Below, piece after piece: positions 33,897 to 42,844 of a stretch of DNA of 64,000 nt. This stretch comes from Clostridia bacterium (lineage in GTDB: Bacteria > Bacillota_A > Clostridia > Christensenellales > Aristaeellaceae). Made by a program: the position numbers and the translations under genes. Within the stretch, counting starts at the first letter, position 1. Every line of letters starts with the position of its first letter. The stretch is from the NCBI GenBank assembly GCA_017525805.1, contig JAFXSH010000069.1, forward strand, positions 56,683 to 120,682, read 5' to 3'. The notes under the pieces were generated by a model. The model was not told the origin of the DNA. It ran no database searches and worked only from the letters and a program-made list of their open reading frames with translations.

Positions 33897-34400
33897 ATGA
33901 GCATGGCGAAACCGTTGGATATGGGGTTTTCCCAGGATGGATACATCATCGATCAGGATTGTTTTTCCAGCTTTACTTACCGCACCATTCCCGCCAATTA
34001 CAATGGCTGCGGATGGATCGCCGCGTACAATCTGCTGAAATTCCTGGGTCAAGGAACGAGCTATGACGAGGTACGGCGGGAACTGGACGAAATGCACTTC
34101 CTGCGGATGCCGGGGCCCACGCTGATGTGCGTGATGCGCAAATACCTGAAAAAGCATGTGCCAGAGGTTCGGGAAACAGTGGGACGGGAGGCGGCTCTTC
34201 ACGCGGCGAAAGCAAGCCGGGCGGGAATTTTCCGTTATCGGGAGGGGCTGGAACCCCACTTCGTATCCTATATTCGAGAGAGGGAAAACAGCTTCCGCTT
34301 TTTCAACATGGCCGACGGCCTGGAGGACTGCGTGCTGCCCATGGAGCAGTTTATCAAAGAACACTGCGCCCCCGGCACGGTGATCGTTTTTACCGTATAA
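33897..34400 (+). CDS. C39/papain-like cysteine protein of unknown role
   Basis: 167 aa from ATG 33897 with GGGGAGG upstream. NYNGCGWIAAYNLLKFLG resembles the N-terminal Cys box of C39-like and transglutaminase-like peptidases (Cys38). PHFVSYIRE gives His121 and FRFFNMAD an Asn137/Asp140, so a Cys-His-Asn/Asp set can be drawn. No signal peptide or membrane segment. It is a lone gene between the CE2 operon (divergent) and a GH78 gene (convergent). The fold is inferred from motif spacing only; function unknown. Confidence 0.55.
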   Translation: MSMAKPLDMGFSQDGYIIDQDCFSSFTYRTIPANYNGCGWIAAYNLLKFLGQGTSYDEVRRELDEMHFLRMPGPTLMCVMRKYLKKHVPEVRETVGREAALHAAKASRAGIFRYREGLEPHFVSYIRERENSFRFFNMADGLEDCVLPMEQFIKEHCAPGTVIVFTV

Positions 34401-34404
34401 AAAT

Positions 34405-34430
34405 TCACCGTCGGACGAACCGGCGGTGAT
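34405..34430. terminator. Convergent terminator between the C39-like and GH78 genes
   Basis: TCACCG / CGGTGA arms around an inner CGG/CCG pair. Confidence 0.6.
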
Positions 34431-34449
34431 TCTGTTATATAGCGTTCTT

Positions 34450-36621
34450 TTATTGATGCTTTTCCCAGAAGGTATATTTGCCGGGAGCGACCTTTCTTTC
34501 TCCGCCGGGCAGGCGGATCAGGGCGGCCACAGGGGTGTCCAGTTCGTAACGCACACCGTCCTGTTCCCACTGCCAAGAAGCGCTGACCGGGCCGTGGCGG
34601 GTGACCACTTTGGCCTGGAGCCAGCCCGCCCGTTGGTCGGGATGTGGCGCGTAAATCAGTTCCGAAAAACCCGCCTGGTCCTCCCTGTGGCGGAGGCCCG
34701 CCGCCTGCTCGAACACCCAATCGGCCACCGCGCCGTAGGCGTAATGATTGAAGGAATTCATTCCGGCGGATTCAAAGGAGCCGTCCTCCTTGATGCCGTT
34801 CCAGCGTTCCCAAACGGTGGTGGCTCCCTTGGTGACGGGATACAGCCAGCCGGGGTATTCCCGGCGGAGGAGCAGCGTCCAGGCCAAGTCGGCATGGCCG
34901 TAATCGGTGAGCACGTGCAGAAGGTAAGGCGTGCCCACAAAGCCGGTACGCAGCTGCACCCCGGCCTTGACCACCATTTCGGTCAGAGCGTCCGCCGTTT
35001 TCTGCGGGTCAGGCGACAGACGGAAATGGGCGGCCAGCACATGTTCGGTCTGGGTCAAATAGGTGGGGAAGGCCTGCCGGAAGGCGGCAACGATGCGGGT
35101 ATATAAGGCTTCATAGACGCTAACGTCTTTTCCCAGCAGCTTTCCGGCCTTGACCACCAGGGAGGTGGAATAAGCGTAGTAGGCGCTGCCGATAAAATCC
35201 GGCCGGGTGCCGCCGCCGCAGCTCCCTTCTTCCGCCGCGTCCAGGCTCAGCCAGTCGCCAAAATGGACGCTGCCGATCCACAGATCGGGGGTCTTGGTGA
35301 CGGAGCCGATATAATCTACCCATTTTTTCATGCTGTCGAATTGATCGGCCAGCACGGCCTTGTCCCCGTAGGTCTGGTAAATCTGCCAGGGGCAGATGGT
35401 GACCGCGTCGCCCCAGGCCGCGCCGGTGGGCACTTTTTCCAGCACGTTGGGGATCACGCTGCCGATGCCGCCGCTGGGGAACTGTTCTGCGGCCATATCG
35501 TGCAGCCATTTTTTGAAGAATTTTTCCACGTCATAAAAATAGGTGGCGGTTTTGACGAACACTTCCGCGTCCCCCGTCCAACCTAAGCGCTCGTCCCGCT
35601 GGGGGCAGTCGGTGGGAACATCCAGGAAATTGCCCCGCTGGCCCCAGGTCACGTTGGAGAAGAACCGGTTCAACAGCGGATCGCCGGATTTCAGCCAGCC
35701 GGTGCGCTTCATATCGGAATGCACCGCCACGGCGGTGAAATCCTCGATTTTGGGTTCCCCGGGCCAGGAAATCAAATGGATATAGCGAAAGCCGAAGAAG
35801 GTGAGCCGGGGATGCCAGGTCTGCTTTCCGTCCTTGCATGTATAGCGCACTTCGGCTTTGGCGCTGCGGTAGTTTTCGTTATAGAAATTGCCGTCTTTGT
35901 CCAGCACCTCGCCATGATTGAAATAGATCAAATCGCCCGCCTTGGCGTTCACGGTGAATTCCACCCAGCCGGTGACCTCCTGCCCGAAGTCCACCAGGGT
36001 TTCTCCGGCGGGGGTATGAATGATTTCTTTGGCGGCGATCCTTTCCATTTCCCGGATTTCTTCGCCCTCCTGGGGGATCAGGATGTCCTTGCTCCATTCC
36101 AGCGCCTTGACCTTTTGCCAATTGTCCGGTATGATGCGGGCGTCGCAGGTTTCCCCGTCATAGATTTCGCTGAACCGGGTGGCGCTTTCGCTCGCCTCCC
36201 AGGCTTCATCCGTGATGACCGTTTCTTCCGATCCATCCGTGTACCTGATGCGCAGCAGGGCGATCAGGCCGCAGGGCTGATCAAAGCGCTTCTTTCTGTC
36301 TTTTTCGTTTTCCCAGCCCGGCATGGGGGAGCGGAACCAGCCCCGGCCCACGGTGACGCGCAGCTCGTTGCTTTGAGAAAGCAAGCCCGTCACGTCGTAG
36401 GCCTGCACCTGCAGGCGGTGTTCATAGCTGGTCCAGCCGGGGGCCAGCACGAAATCGCCTATCCGTTTTCCGTTCAGCTCCGCTTCGTACACGCCCAAGG
36501 CGGTGATTTCCAGCTCGGCCTTTTTAACGGGCTTTTCCGTGCAAAAACTCCGGCGGAATACGGGACAAACGTCCACCAAACTTCGGTTGGGGGTGATCCA
36601 TTGGGCTTTTTTGATGTCCAT
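34450..36621 (-). CDS. GH78 alpha-L-rhamnosidase
   Basis: 723 aa. N-terminal beta domains (AELEITALGVYEAELNGKRIGDFVLAPGWTSYEHRLQ split by normal spacing), then the (alpha/alpha)6 barrel with DVPTDCPQRDERLGWTGDAEVF, which holds the catalytic acids, and a C-terminal beta-sandwich with YAYGAVADWVFE. It removes terminal rhamnose, for example from pectin side chains. Length is a little short for the family, and there is no signal peptide, so it acts on imported fragments. Single gene, with AAGGAGGC before the ATG. Confidence 0.92.
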   Translation of the reverse strand: MDIKKAQWITPNRSLVDVCPVFRRSFCTEKPVKKAELEITALGVYEAELNGKRIGDFVLAPGWTSYEHRLQVQAYDVTGLLSQSNELRVTVGRGWFRSPMPGWENEKDRKKRFDQPCGLIALLRIRYTDGSEETVITDEAWEASESATRFSEIYDGETCDARIIPDNWQKVKALEWSKDILIPQEGEEIREMERIAAKEIIHTPAGETLVDFGQEVTGWVEFTVNAKAGDLIYFNHGEVLDKDGNFYNENYRSAKAEVRYTCKDGKQTWHPRLTFFGFRYIHLISWPGEPKIEDFTAVAVHSDMKRTGWLKSGDPLLNRFFSNVTWGQRGNFLDVPTDCPQRDERLGWTGDAEVFVKTATYFYDVEKFFKKWLHDMAAEQFPSGGIGSVIPNVLEKVPTGAAWGDAVTICPWQIYQTYGDKAVLADQFDSMKKWVDYIGSVTKTPDLWIGSVHFGDWLSLDAAEEGSCGGGTRPDFIGSAYYAYSTSLVVKAGKLLGKDVSVYEALYTRIVAAFRQAFPTYLTQTEHVLAAHFRLSPDPQKTADALTEMVVKAGVQLRTGFVGTPYLLHVLTDYGHADLAWTLLLRREYPGWLYPVTKGATTVWERWNGIKEDGSFESAGMNSFNHYAYGAVADWVFEQAAGLRHREDQAGFSELIYAPHPDQRAGWLQAKVVTRHGPVSASWQWEQDGVRYELDTPVAALIRLPGGERKVAPGKYTFWEKHQ

Positions 36622-36685
36622 GCTATGTGCCTCCTTATCCCATGCGTCGATATCAGAAATATTGCTTTTTTCAAATCATTCTTCG

Positions 36686-38155
36686 TTATAAGTTTTTCCT
36701 GGGCCACAGCACCAGCACCGCTCCCAGCAGCACCAGAAGCGGCAGCATCACGATCACGATCACCGGGGCGGTGAGGCTGCCCAAAGTCAGCGCGCCCCGC
36801 TGGGCGGTGACGGGCAGGATATCCAGGTTCACCGGCTCCTGGCCTTGGAGGGAGCGGATCATTTGCAGCAGGAACGCGGTGGAAGATGTGCTGCTCTGCA
36901 TCCAATAATTCAGGAACATGGTCATATCGCCCATGATGAAAACGTGGGAAACGGTGCCGTCCTCAAACATCTTGTCGGACCACAGAGCCACGCAGAAGCG
37001 GCCCTCCTCGTCCCCGGGCTGTTGCTCGGCGGTGGAGGAACCATCCTCGTAATTACGGATATAGGCGTCCCCGGTCACCAGCACGGGGGAGAGCATCACG
37101 CCCTCGGGCACGGTGTCGGAGAGGCGGAAGGCCCGGGGGGCGGTCAAAAGCAGAATGTCTTCACCGGCGGAAAGCAGAGGCCGGGTGGCGTCCGTTTCCT
37201 GCAAATAGGGCATGAGGATCACGGGGGAATCGGCGTAATAACTGTCCGTGTCTTCCTCCTTGGCGATCACCATGCCGGGATAGGCTTCAATGCCAAAGGC
37301 CCGGAAAAGCGCCTGAAAATGCTCCAAATTCAGCGGGTCGGAATACTGGGAGACCACGAAAAAGTCGCCCCCGGCCCGGGCAAAGTCCATGAGGGTTTCC
37401 AGCTCCCAGTCCGTCAGATCATACTTGGGGGCAAGGATCATCAGCAGGCTTTCGGGGTCCAATGAATCGCCGGAAGCCAAGTTTACCCGTTCCACCTGAT
37501 AATTGGCGGAGGCCAAAGTATCTTCCAGGGCTTCGGTTTCCGAAAAGGACATTTCCCCGTGGCCGGTCAAAATCTGAATGCGCGGCACGTCGCTTCGCGT
37601 CACGAACAGAATGGCTTCCGTGACGCTTTTTTCATAGGAATAGCTGGTCAGATCGAAATACCCGGTTTCGCTGTTGTAGGAATACAGGGTGAAATCCTCC
37701 GCATTTAGCACCCGCGCCCGGCCGGTTTCCGGGCAGGATACGATCAGGCAGTCCTCCGTTACCTGCCGCTGGCCAGCGGCGTCGGTAAACTGGGTTTGCA
37801 GCACGGGGTTTTTTACCAGGCTTTCTTCCCGCACCGTCACCCGATTGGACACGGCGGCATAGCGGTTCAGCAGGGAAAGCAGCGTTTCATCCCCGCCGGA
37901 AGCGGGAATCACCGCGTACAGCGTCACGTCCTTGTCCAGCTGCGCCAGGGCGGCGTTGGTCACCGCGCCTTGGGTGGCTGCCCCGTTGAAGGAGCAGTCG
38001 ATTTGCAGGGCGAAGCGCTTTTCCAGCCCGTCCGAAAGCATCCCGACGAGCAGAACCAGTACGACCACAGCCGCCGTCAGCAGCACGGAAAACCCGCCGC
38101 AGCGGAATTTCCGATTGTTTTTAACTTTTTCAAACCACGTTTTGATTCGTTTCAT
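36686..38155 (-). CDS. GldG-like auxiliary component of an ABC system
   Basis: 489 aa. A membrane segment at ~23-45, a long extracytoplasmic region with a GldG/DUF-type alpha/beta fold (VTLYAVIPASGGDETLLSLLNRY; IQILTGHGEMSF; LLMILAPKYDLTDWELETL), and a second membrane segment at the C-terminus (VIVIVMLPLLVLLGAVLVLWP). This is the build of the ABC-associated 'gliding motility auxiliary' proteins; in Firmicutes their role is unknown and unrelated to gliding. Third gene after ATPase and permease. Confidence 0.82.
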   Translation of the reverse strand: MKRIKTWFEKVKNNRKFRCGGFSVLLTAAVVVLVLLVGMLSDGLEKRFALQIDCSFNGAATQGAVTNAALAQLDKDVTLYAVIPASGGDETLLSLLNRYAAVSNRVTVREESLVKNPVLQTQFTDAAGQRQVTEDCLIVSCPETGRARVLNAEDFTLYSYNSETGYFDLTSYSYEKSVTEAILFVTRSDVPRIQILTGHGEMSFSETEALEDTLASANYQVERVNLASGDSLDPESLLMILAPKYDLTDWELETLMDFARAGGDFFVVSQYSDPLNLEHFQALFRAFGIEAYPGMVIAKEEDTDSYYADSPVILMPYLQETDATRPLLSAGEDILLLTAPRAFRLSDTVPEGVMLSPVLVTGDAYIRNYEDGSSTAEQQPGDEEGRFCVALWSDKMFEDGTVSHVFIMGDMTMFLNYWMQSSTSSTAFLLQMIRSLQGQEPVNLDILPVTAQRGALTLGSLTAPVIVIVMLPLLVLLGAVLVLWPRKNL

Positions 38156-38158
38156 GCC

Positions 38159-38869
38159 CTATGCCTCGCTCCATCGCCGGGCATCCAGCACCCGCACGCT
38201 TAAAAACAGCATCACGCCTATGAACAGCAGGTTATACAGCACATTGGACAGGCTCAGCTGCCCCAAGGCAAAGGGAGCGAAGCGCTGATAGAGACTGATG
38301 AAATTCAGGGCAGAGCTGACCCAGTCCACCGTGACGGCGGAGGCTAAGATATCCGCCAGCCACACCAGCAGGTTCACCCCGATGCCCGCTGCGGCAGCGG
38401 TGGTCTGGCTTTTCGCAAAACAGGATATGAATAAATCAAGCGCCAGGAAGGCACAGCCCTGGAGCACCAGGCCCAAATAGCCCACCGCCGTTTCCGCCGG
38501 ATACAGGGTGCCGTAAAGCGCCACGATCAGGGCGTACATGCCCGTGGCCCCCACGGTGATGAGCAGCACGGTGCAGGCGGCAAAGAATTTGCCCAGCACC
38601 AGCCCGCTTAAAGAGCAGGGGGAGGACAAAAGCAACTGATCCGTGTGACGCCTGCGTTCGGCCGCGATCAGGCGCATGGCCAGCAGGGGGCTTAACAGCA
38701 TCCATAAATAGCTCATCTGCGAAAGCACTTCCAGCATGTTGCAGGACCGGGAGGCTAAATTGGTGACCCCGAAAAAGATGCTGGACAGCGCCAGAAAAAC
38801 CCCCATGAATACGTAAGCGGCGGGGGTATAAAAATAGCTCTGCATTTCCCGGCGGTAAATCGCGCCCAT
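38159..38869 (-). CDS. GldF-like ABC permease
   Basis: 236 aa, six membrane segments (AYVFMGVFLALSSIFFGV first), ABC-2 type. AAERRRHTDQLLLSSPCSLSGLVLGKFFAACTVL is the characteristic loop plus segment of GldF-like permeases. Between the ATPase and the GldG-like gene with gaps of 16 and 3 bp. Confidence 0.86.
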   Translation of the reverse strand: MGAIYRREMQSYFYTPAAYVFMGVFLALSSIFFGVTNLASRSCNMLEVLSQMSYLWMLLSPLLAMRLIAAERRRHTDQLLLSSPCSLSGLVLGKFFAACTVLLITVGATGMYALIVALYGTLYPAETAVGYLGLVLQGCAFLALDLFISCFAKSQTTAAAAGIGVNLLVWLADILASAVTVDWVSSALNFISLYQRFAPFALGQLSLSNVLYNLLFIGVMLFLSVRVLDARRWSEA

Positions 38870-38885
38870 TCAACCGATCCCTTTC

Positions 38886-39815
38886 TTATGTCTCGTCCAT
38901 GGTGGCCCTTAAGAATATATCTTCCAGGCTTTCTTCCACCGGGGCCAGCCGCAGCAGGGGGGCCCGCATGGCGGACAGCAGGGTGAACAGTTCCCGTTCC
39001 GCGGGGCAGCCAGCTTTCACCGTAAGCACCACCTGGGTCAGCCCCGGTTCGCCGCCCCGCTCCGTTTTTACCTGGCTTACGCTGTTTAGCTGGCGCAGGG
39101 CGGGCAGCAGCGTGCCTTCCCCGCAGGCGATCACCGCCCGCAGCCGCTGTTCGCCGCAGCGCAGGGCCTGCATGGCGCTGTCACAGATCACCCGGCCATG
39201 GTGCAGGATGATCACCCGGTCGCAGACGGACTGCACCTCGCTTAAAATGTGGGAAGAAAACAGCACCGTATGCTCCCCGGCCAGCTCCCGCACCAGCTTG
39301 CGCACATCGCTGCTCTGGCGGGGGTCCAGCCCGGCGGTGGGTTCATCCAAGATGATGGCTTCCGGCGCGCCGCAGAGGGCCTGGGCGATGCCCACCCGCT
39401 GGCGGTAGCCCTTGGACAGGTTGCCGATCTTGCGGCCCAGTACGTCGGTCAGGCCCATTTTCCCAGCCACGGCCTCCACGTGCGCCCCGATGGCTTTTTT
39501 CTCCACTTCTTTTAATTCGCAGGCAAAGCGCAGGTAGGCGCGCACCGTCATTTCGTCGTACAGGGGAGCCTGCTCCGGCAGGTAGCCGATCATGCGTTTG
39601 GCCTGGCGGGGCTGGGTGAGCACGTCGAAGCCTCCCACCGTTACGTGGCCGGTGGAGGGGGCCAGACAGCCGGTGAGGATGTTCATGGCGGTGGTTTTTC
39701 CCGCCCCGTTTTGGCCCAGCAGGCCCAAAATCTGGCCCTTGGGCACGGTAAAATGCACGTCCTGCAGGGCTTGGTGCGCCCCGTAACGCTTGGATATCCC
39801 CTCGAACGCGATCAC
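38886..39815 (-). CDS. GldA-like ABC transporter ATP-binding protein
   Basis: 309 aa. Walker A GQNGAGKTTAMN, signature LSKGYRQRVGIAQAL, Walker B AIILDEPTAGLD and an H-loop FSSHILSEV. The C-terminal ~80 residues form the extra domain of this subfamily. GTG start with GGGGGCGG upstream. Head of the three-gene operon; a palindrome at 39862 and an extended -10 (TGATATAAT, minus strand) precede it. Confidence 0.9.
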   Translation of the reverse strand: MIAFEGISKRYGAHQALQDVHFTVPKGQILGLLGQNGAGKTTAMNILTGCLAPSTGHVTVGGFDVLTQPRQAKRMIGYLPEQAPLYDEMTVRAYLRFACELKEVEKKAIGAHVEAVAGKMGLTDVLGRKIGNLSKGYRQRVGIAQALCGAPEAIILDEPTAGLDPRQSSDVRKLVRELAGEHTVLFSSHILSEVQSVCDRVIILHHGRVICDSAMQALRCGEQRLRAVIACGEGTLLPALRQLNSVSQVKTERGGEPGLTQVVLTVKAGCPAERELFTLLSAMRAPLLRLAPVEESLEDIFLRATMDET

Positions 39816-39861
39816 GCGCGCCGCCCCCTTTCCACTGACAAACTCATTATATCACATATTA

Positions 39862-39875
39862 ACGCAAGTTTGCGT
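39862..39875. promoter_or_regulatory. Palindrome between the gldA-like operon and uxuA
   Basis: ACGCAA-gt-TTGCGT, perfect, overlapping the upstream part of the leftward promoter; candidate operator. Confidence 0.45.
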
Positions 39876-39918
39876 GAACAAATTGTAAAGCAATCGCGCG
39901 CTTTCCCGGGATAAGCGC

Positions 39919-39947
39919 TTGCCATCGCTCAGGACATTTGATATAAT
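39919..39947 (+). promoter_or_regulatory. uxuA promoter
   Basis: TTGCCA (39919-39924), 17-nt spacer, TATAAT (39942-39947), extended by TG. Confidence 0.75.
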
Positions 39948-39972
39948 GAATAAAAAAGCAGGAGGAGAGAAT

Positions 39973-41058
39973 ATGCCGATGCAAATGGGTTTTCGCTGGT
40001 ATGGCGAAGGAAACGACAAAATCAAGCTCAGCGATATCCGGCAGATCCCGGGCGTGAGCACCATCGTATGGGCCCTGCACGATAAGATGCCCGGCGAAAT
40101 CTGGCAGCCGGAAGAGATCAAAAAGGTAGTGGACCAGATCACGGCCGCCGGGTTCAACGCCGATGTGGTGGAGTCCGTGAACGTTCACGACGATATCAAG
40201 ATCGGCCTGCCCACCCGGGACCAGTACATTGAAAACTACATCCAGACCATCCGCAATCTGGCCCCCTTCGGCGTGAAGGTCATCTGTTACAACTTCATGC
40301 CCATCTTCGACTGGACGCGCTCCGACATGTTCCACCCGGTGGGCGACGGCTCCACCGCCCTGTTCTACCAGAAGGATATGATTCAGGACGATCCCAAGCA
40401 AATGGCCGATTACGTCATGGGCCTGACGGAAAAATACCACATGACCTTCCCCGGCTGGGAACCCGAGCGCATGGCGAAGCTGGACCAGCTGTTCGAAGCG
40501 TACAAGGACGTGACCAAGGAAAAGCTTTGGGCCAACTTCCGGTATTTCCTGGAAAAGCTGATGCCCGTTTGTCATGAGTGCGACATCAAGATGGCCGTGC
40601 ATATGGACGATCCGCCCTGGGACATCTTCGGCCTGCCCCGGCTGCTGATCGACGCGGAGAGCATCGACCGCTTCCTCAAGATGGTGGACGATCCTTACAA
40701 CTGCCTCACACTCTGCTCCGGCTCCCTCAACGCCAACCCCAAGAACAATGTGGCCGCCATCGTAAGAAAGCACTGCGACCGCATCGCTTTTGCCCACATC
40801 CGGAACGTGAAGCACTTTGACAATGGCGACTTTTCCGAAGCCAGCCACCGGGACTGTGACGGCGACACCGGTATCTTAGAGATCCTGAAAGCGTACCATG
40901 ACGGCGGCTTTGATGGCTACATCCGCCCCGACCATGGCCGTCACCTGTGGGATGAGAAGCCCGGCAGCGTCCGCCCCGGCTACGGCCTGTACGACCGCGC
41001 CTTGGGCATCATGTACATGCTCGGCGCCTGGGATTACATGGACAAGTTCGGCGCATAA
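39973..41058 (+). CDS. uxuA: Mannonate dehydratase
   Basis: 361 aa from ATG 39973 (AGGAGGAG upstream). Family blocks: MGFRWYGEGNDKIKLSDIRQIPG split by usual spacing, VICYNFMPIFDWTRSD, MAVHMDDPPWDIFGLPRL, LTLCSGSLNANPKN and YIRPDHGRHLW, which contain the manganese-binding residues. It dehydrates D-mannonate to 2-keto-3-deoxygluconate in glucuronate breakdown. It stands alone here; uxaC, uxuB and kdgK are not in the window. A long hairpin follows the stop. Confidence 0.95.
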   Translation: MPMQMGFRWYGEGNDKIKLSDIRQIPGVSTIVWALHDKMPGEIWQPEEIKKVVDQITAAGFNADVVESVNVHDDIKIGLPTRDQYIENYIQTIRNLAPFGVKVICYNFMPIFDWTRSDMFHPVGDGSTALFYQKDMIQDDPKQMADYVMGLTEKYHMTFPGWEPERMAKLDQLFEAYKDVTKEKLWANFRYFLEKLMPVCHECDIKMAVHMDDPPWDIFGLPRLLIDAESIDRFLKMVDDPYNCLTLCSGSLNANPKNNVAAIVRKHCDRIAFAHIRNVKHFDNGDFSEASHRDCDGDTGILEILKAYHDGGFDGYIRPDHGRHLWDEKPGSVRPGYGLYDRALGIMYMLGAWDYMDKFGA

Positions 41059-41073
41059 ACAATTGGATTCAAA

Positions 41074-41121
41074 ATGATGCTATATTCGGATGGTTTTTGG
41101 ATCATCCGGATACAGCATCAT
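41074..41121. repeat. Long imperfect hairpin after uxuA
   Basis: ATGATGCT-a-TAT-t-CGGATG (41074-41092) pairs with CATCCG-g-ATA-c-AGCATCAT (41103-41121), two mismatches in 19 bp, 10-nt loop. No T run follows. Confidence 0.6.
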
Positions 41122-41142
41122 GGTTTCAGGAGAAGTTGAGCC

Positions 41143-41412
41143 GTGAAGCGCGTCAGTTTTCTGATCAAGCCCGCTTCCAGCCTGTGCAATCCGCGCTGCC
41201 GATACTGCTTTTACGCGGACGAGGCGCAAAAACGTCAGCAGGCCAGCTCTTGGCGTATGCTATGCAACGGCGGCTGCAAGAACGACTGGATTCACACTTC
41301 TGACGGCAATCATAACTACTATTGCCCGGTTTTCCGCATGCTGTTTGAGCACGCCGGGGAGAGAATGCTCCGCATCGCCCAGGCCGAGTACATGCAAAGA
41401 CAGCGGTTATAA
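41143..41412 (+). pseudogene. Radical-SAM sulfatase maturase (anSME) remnant with a large internal deletion
   Basis: 89 aa from GTG 41143 with AGGAG upstream. The first ~26 residues (FLIKPASSLCNPRCRYCFY) are the start of an anaerobic sulfatase-maturating enzyme with the CxxxCxxC cluster motif. The rest (CNGGCKNDWIHTSDGNHNYYC then FRMLFEHAG) is its C-terminal SPASM end. About 300 residues of barrel are missing in between, yet the frame is intact. An active enzyme is very unlikely. Confidence 0.82.
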
Positions 41413-41429
41413 TGATAGAGGTTACAGAA

Positions 41430-41463
41430 AAGCCGTCAGGCACAAAAGATTGCCTGACGGCTT
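41430..41463 (-). terminator. Terminator of the tldD-pmbA operon
   Basis: Perfect 13-bp stem AAGCCGTCAGGCA / TGCCTGACGGCTT, with TTTT following on the minus strand. Confidence 0.85.
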
Positions 41464-41483
41464 GCGGGGATCATCCCGCAATA

Positions 41484-42827
41484 TTATTTGCCCGCCACAG
41501 AGATTTCGCCCACGTCCACGGAGGGGCTGCCGATGGAACTGCCGGGGAACAGCAAATCGCTGCCAACGGCGCGGATGTTCTTCAAAAGCTGATAGAAGTT
41601 GCCCGCCACGGTGATTTGCTCCACCGGGGCGTCTTTTTTGCCGTCCTTCACGGTGTAGCCCTGGGCGATGAGGGAGAAATCGCCGCTGATGGCGTTGGCG
41701 CCCGCGTGCAGGCCGCTGACTTCGGTGATCACCAGGCCGTCGCCCATATCAGCCATGAGCGCGTCCAAGTTCTTTTCGCCGGGAGCTAAGAAGAAGTTGC
41801 TGGGGCTCACGTTCACCGCTCCGGCATAGCCGGATTTGGCGGCGTTGCCGGTGGTTTTCACGCCCGCTTTCCGGGCAGTTTTCAGGTTGTGCAGCAGCGT
41901 TGTCAGCCTGCCTTTTTCGATGACCGCTTTCGTAAAGGTGGCCACGCCCTCCGCGTCGAAGGGCTGGCTGGCCAGGCCGCCGGGGAGCAGGGGATCGTCC
42001 ATGAGGGTGACGGCCTCGGAGGCGATCATTTCCCCTTCCTTGCCCGCCAAAAGGCTTAAGCCCTTCTGGGCACTTTCAGCGGAAAAGACGCCCGCGAACG
42101 CGCCGAGCATATCCGGCATGCACTTGGCTTCGATGATGGCCCGATAGGCGCCGCTGGGCACGGGCGCGGCCTTGAGCATGAACAGCGCTTCTTCCGCCGC
42201 CTCCTTGGCGATGGCGTCGGCGTCCAGTTCGTCAAAGTTCCGCGTCACTTTGAAGCCCGCGCCGGTGGAGACCCGGTCGCCCTCCTTGGCGGTGGCGCTG
42301 ACGTAGCACACGGCCATGTTGTCCCGATGCTTCAGGTTCAGGCCGTAGGAATTGACGATGCGGGTTTCGCCGCTGCTGGTGGAAATCATGTTGTAATTCA
42401 GGGCGGTGATCCTTTCGTCCAGGGCCAGGGCTTTTTTTTCGATGTCCTGGATCAGCGTCAGCTTCCGGCTCTCGTCCACCTGATCCAGGGCGGGGTTGTA
42501 ATCGTCCACCTTGGGATATTCCTTGTCGCCCGGATAGATTTCCTGCACGTCCTCGTCCTCGGTAAGGCTGGCGCTTTCCTTGACTGCCTCTACCAGCTGG
42601 GAAATCGCCGCTTCGTCAAAGGCTTCGGTGGCGGCGTAGCCCATTTTGCCCTGGTACAGGCCCCGGAGGCTTAGGCCCCTTGTGGCGTTTACGGTGTAAT
42701 TGGTGATTTCGCCCTTCACACACATGGCCCGGAAACGGTCGCCGGAGGAAAGATAGATTTCCGCCGCCTCAATACCGGCTTTCAGGGCTTCGTCCAATAA
42801 AGCCTGAATGAATTGATCGATAGTCAT
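41484..42827 (-). CDS. pmbA: TldE/PmbA family protein (partner of TldD)
   Basis: 447 aa from ATG 42827 (GGGAGGAAC upstream). It has the TldD/PmbA fold without the HExxxH metal site; conserved parts are NATRGLSLRGLY and the C-terminal VSPSNFFLAPGEKNLDALM then GLVITEVSGLHAGANAISGDFS (split). With TldD it forms a heterodimeric protease that trims unfolded peptides, for example modified-peptide precursors. It follows tldD by 17 bp. Confidence 0.92.
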   Translation of the reverse strand: MTIDQFIQALLDEALKAGIEAAEIYLSSGDRFRAMCVKGEITNYTVNATRGLSLRGLYQGKMGYAATEAFDEAAISQLVEAVKESASLTEDEDVQEIYPGDKEYPKVDDYNPALDQVDESRKLTLIQDIEKKALALDERITALNYNMISTSSGETRIVNSYGLNLKHRDNMAVCYVSATAKEGDRVSTGAGFKVTRNFDELDADAIAKEAAEEALFMLKAAPVPSGAYRAIIEAKCMPDMLGAFAGVFSAESAQKGLSLLAGKEGEMIASEAVTLMDDPLLPGGLASQPFDAEGVATFTKAVIEKGRLTTLLHNLKTARKAGVKTTGNAAKSGYAGAVNVSPSNFFLAPGEKNLDALMADMGDGLVITEVSGLHAGANAISGDFSLIAQGYTVKDGKKDAPVEQITVAGNFYQLLKNIRAVGSDLLFPGSSIGSPSVDVGEISVAGK

Positions 42828-42844
42828 GCCTGTTCCTCCCTTCC

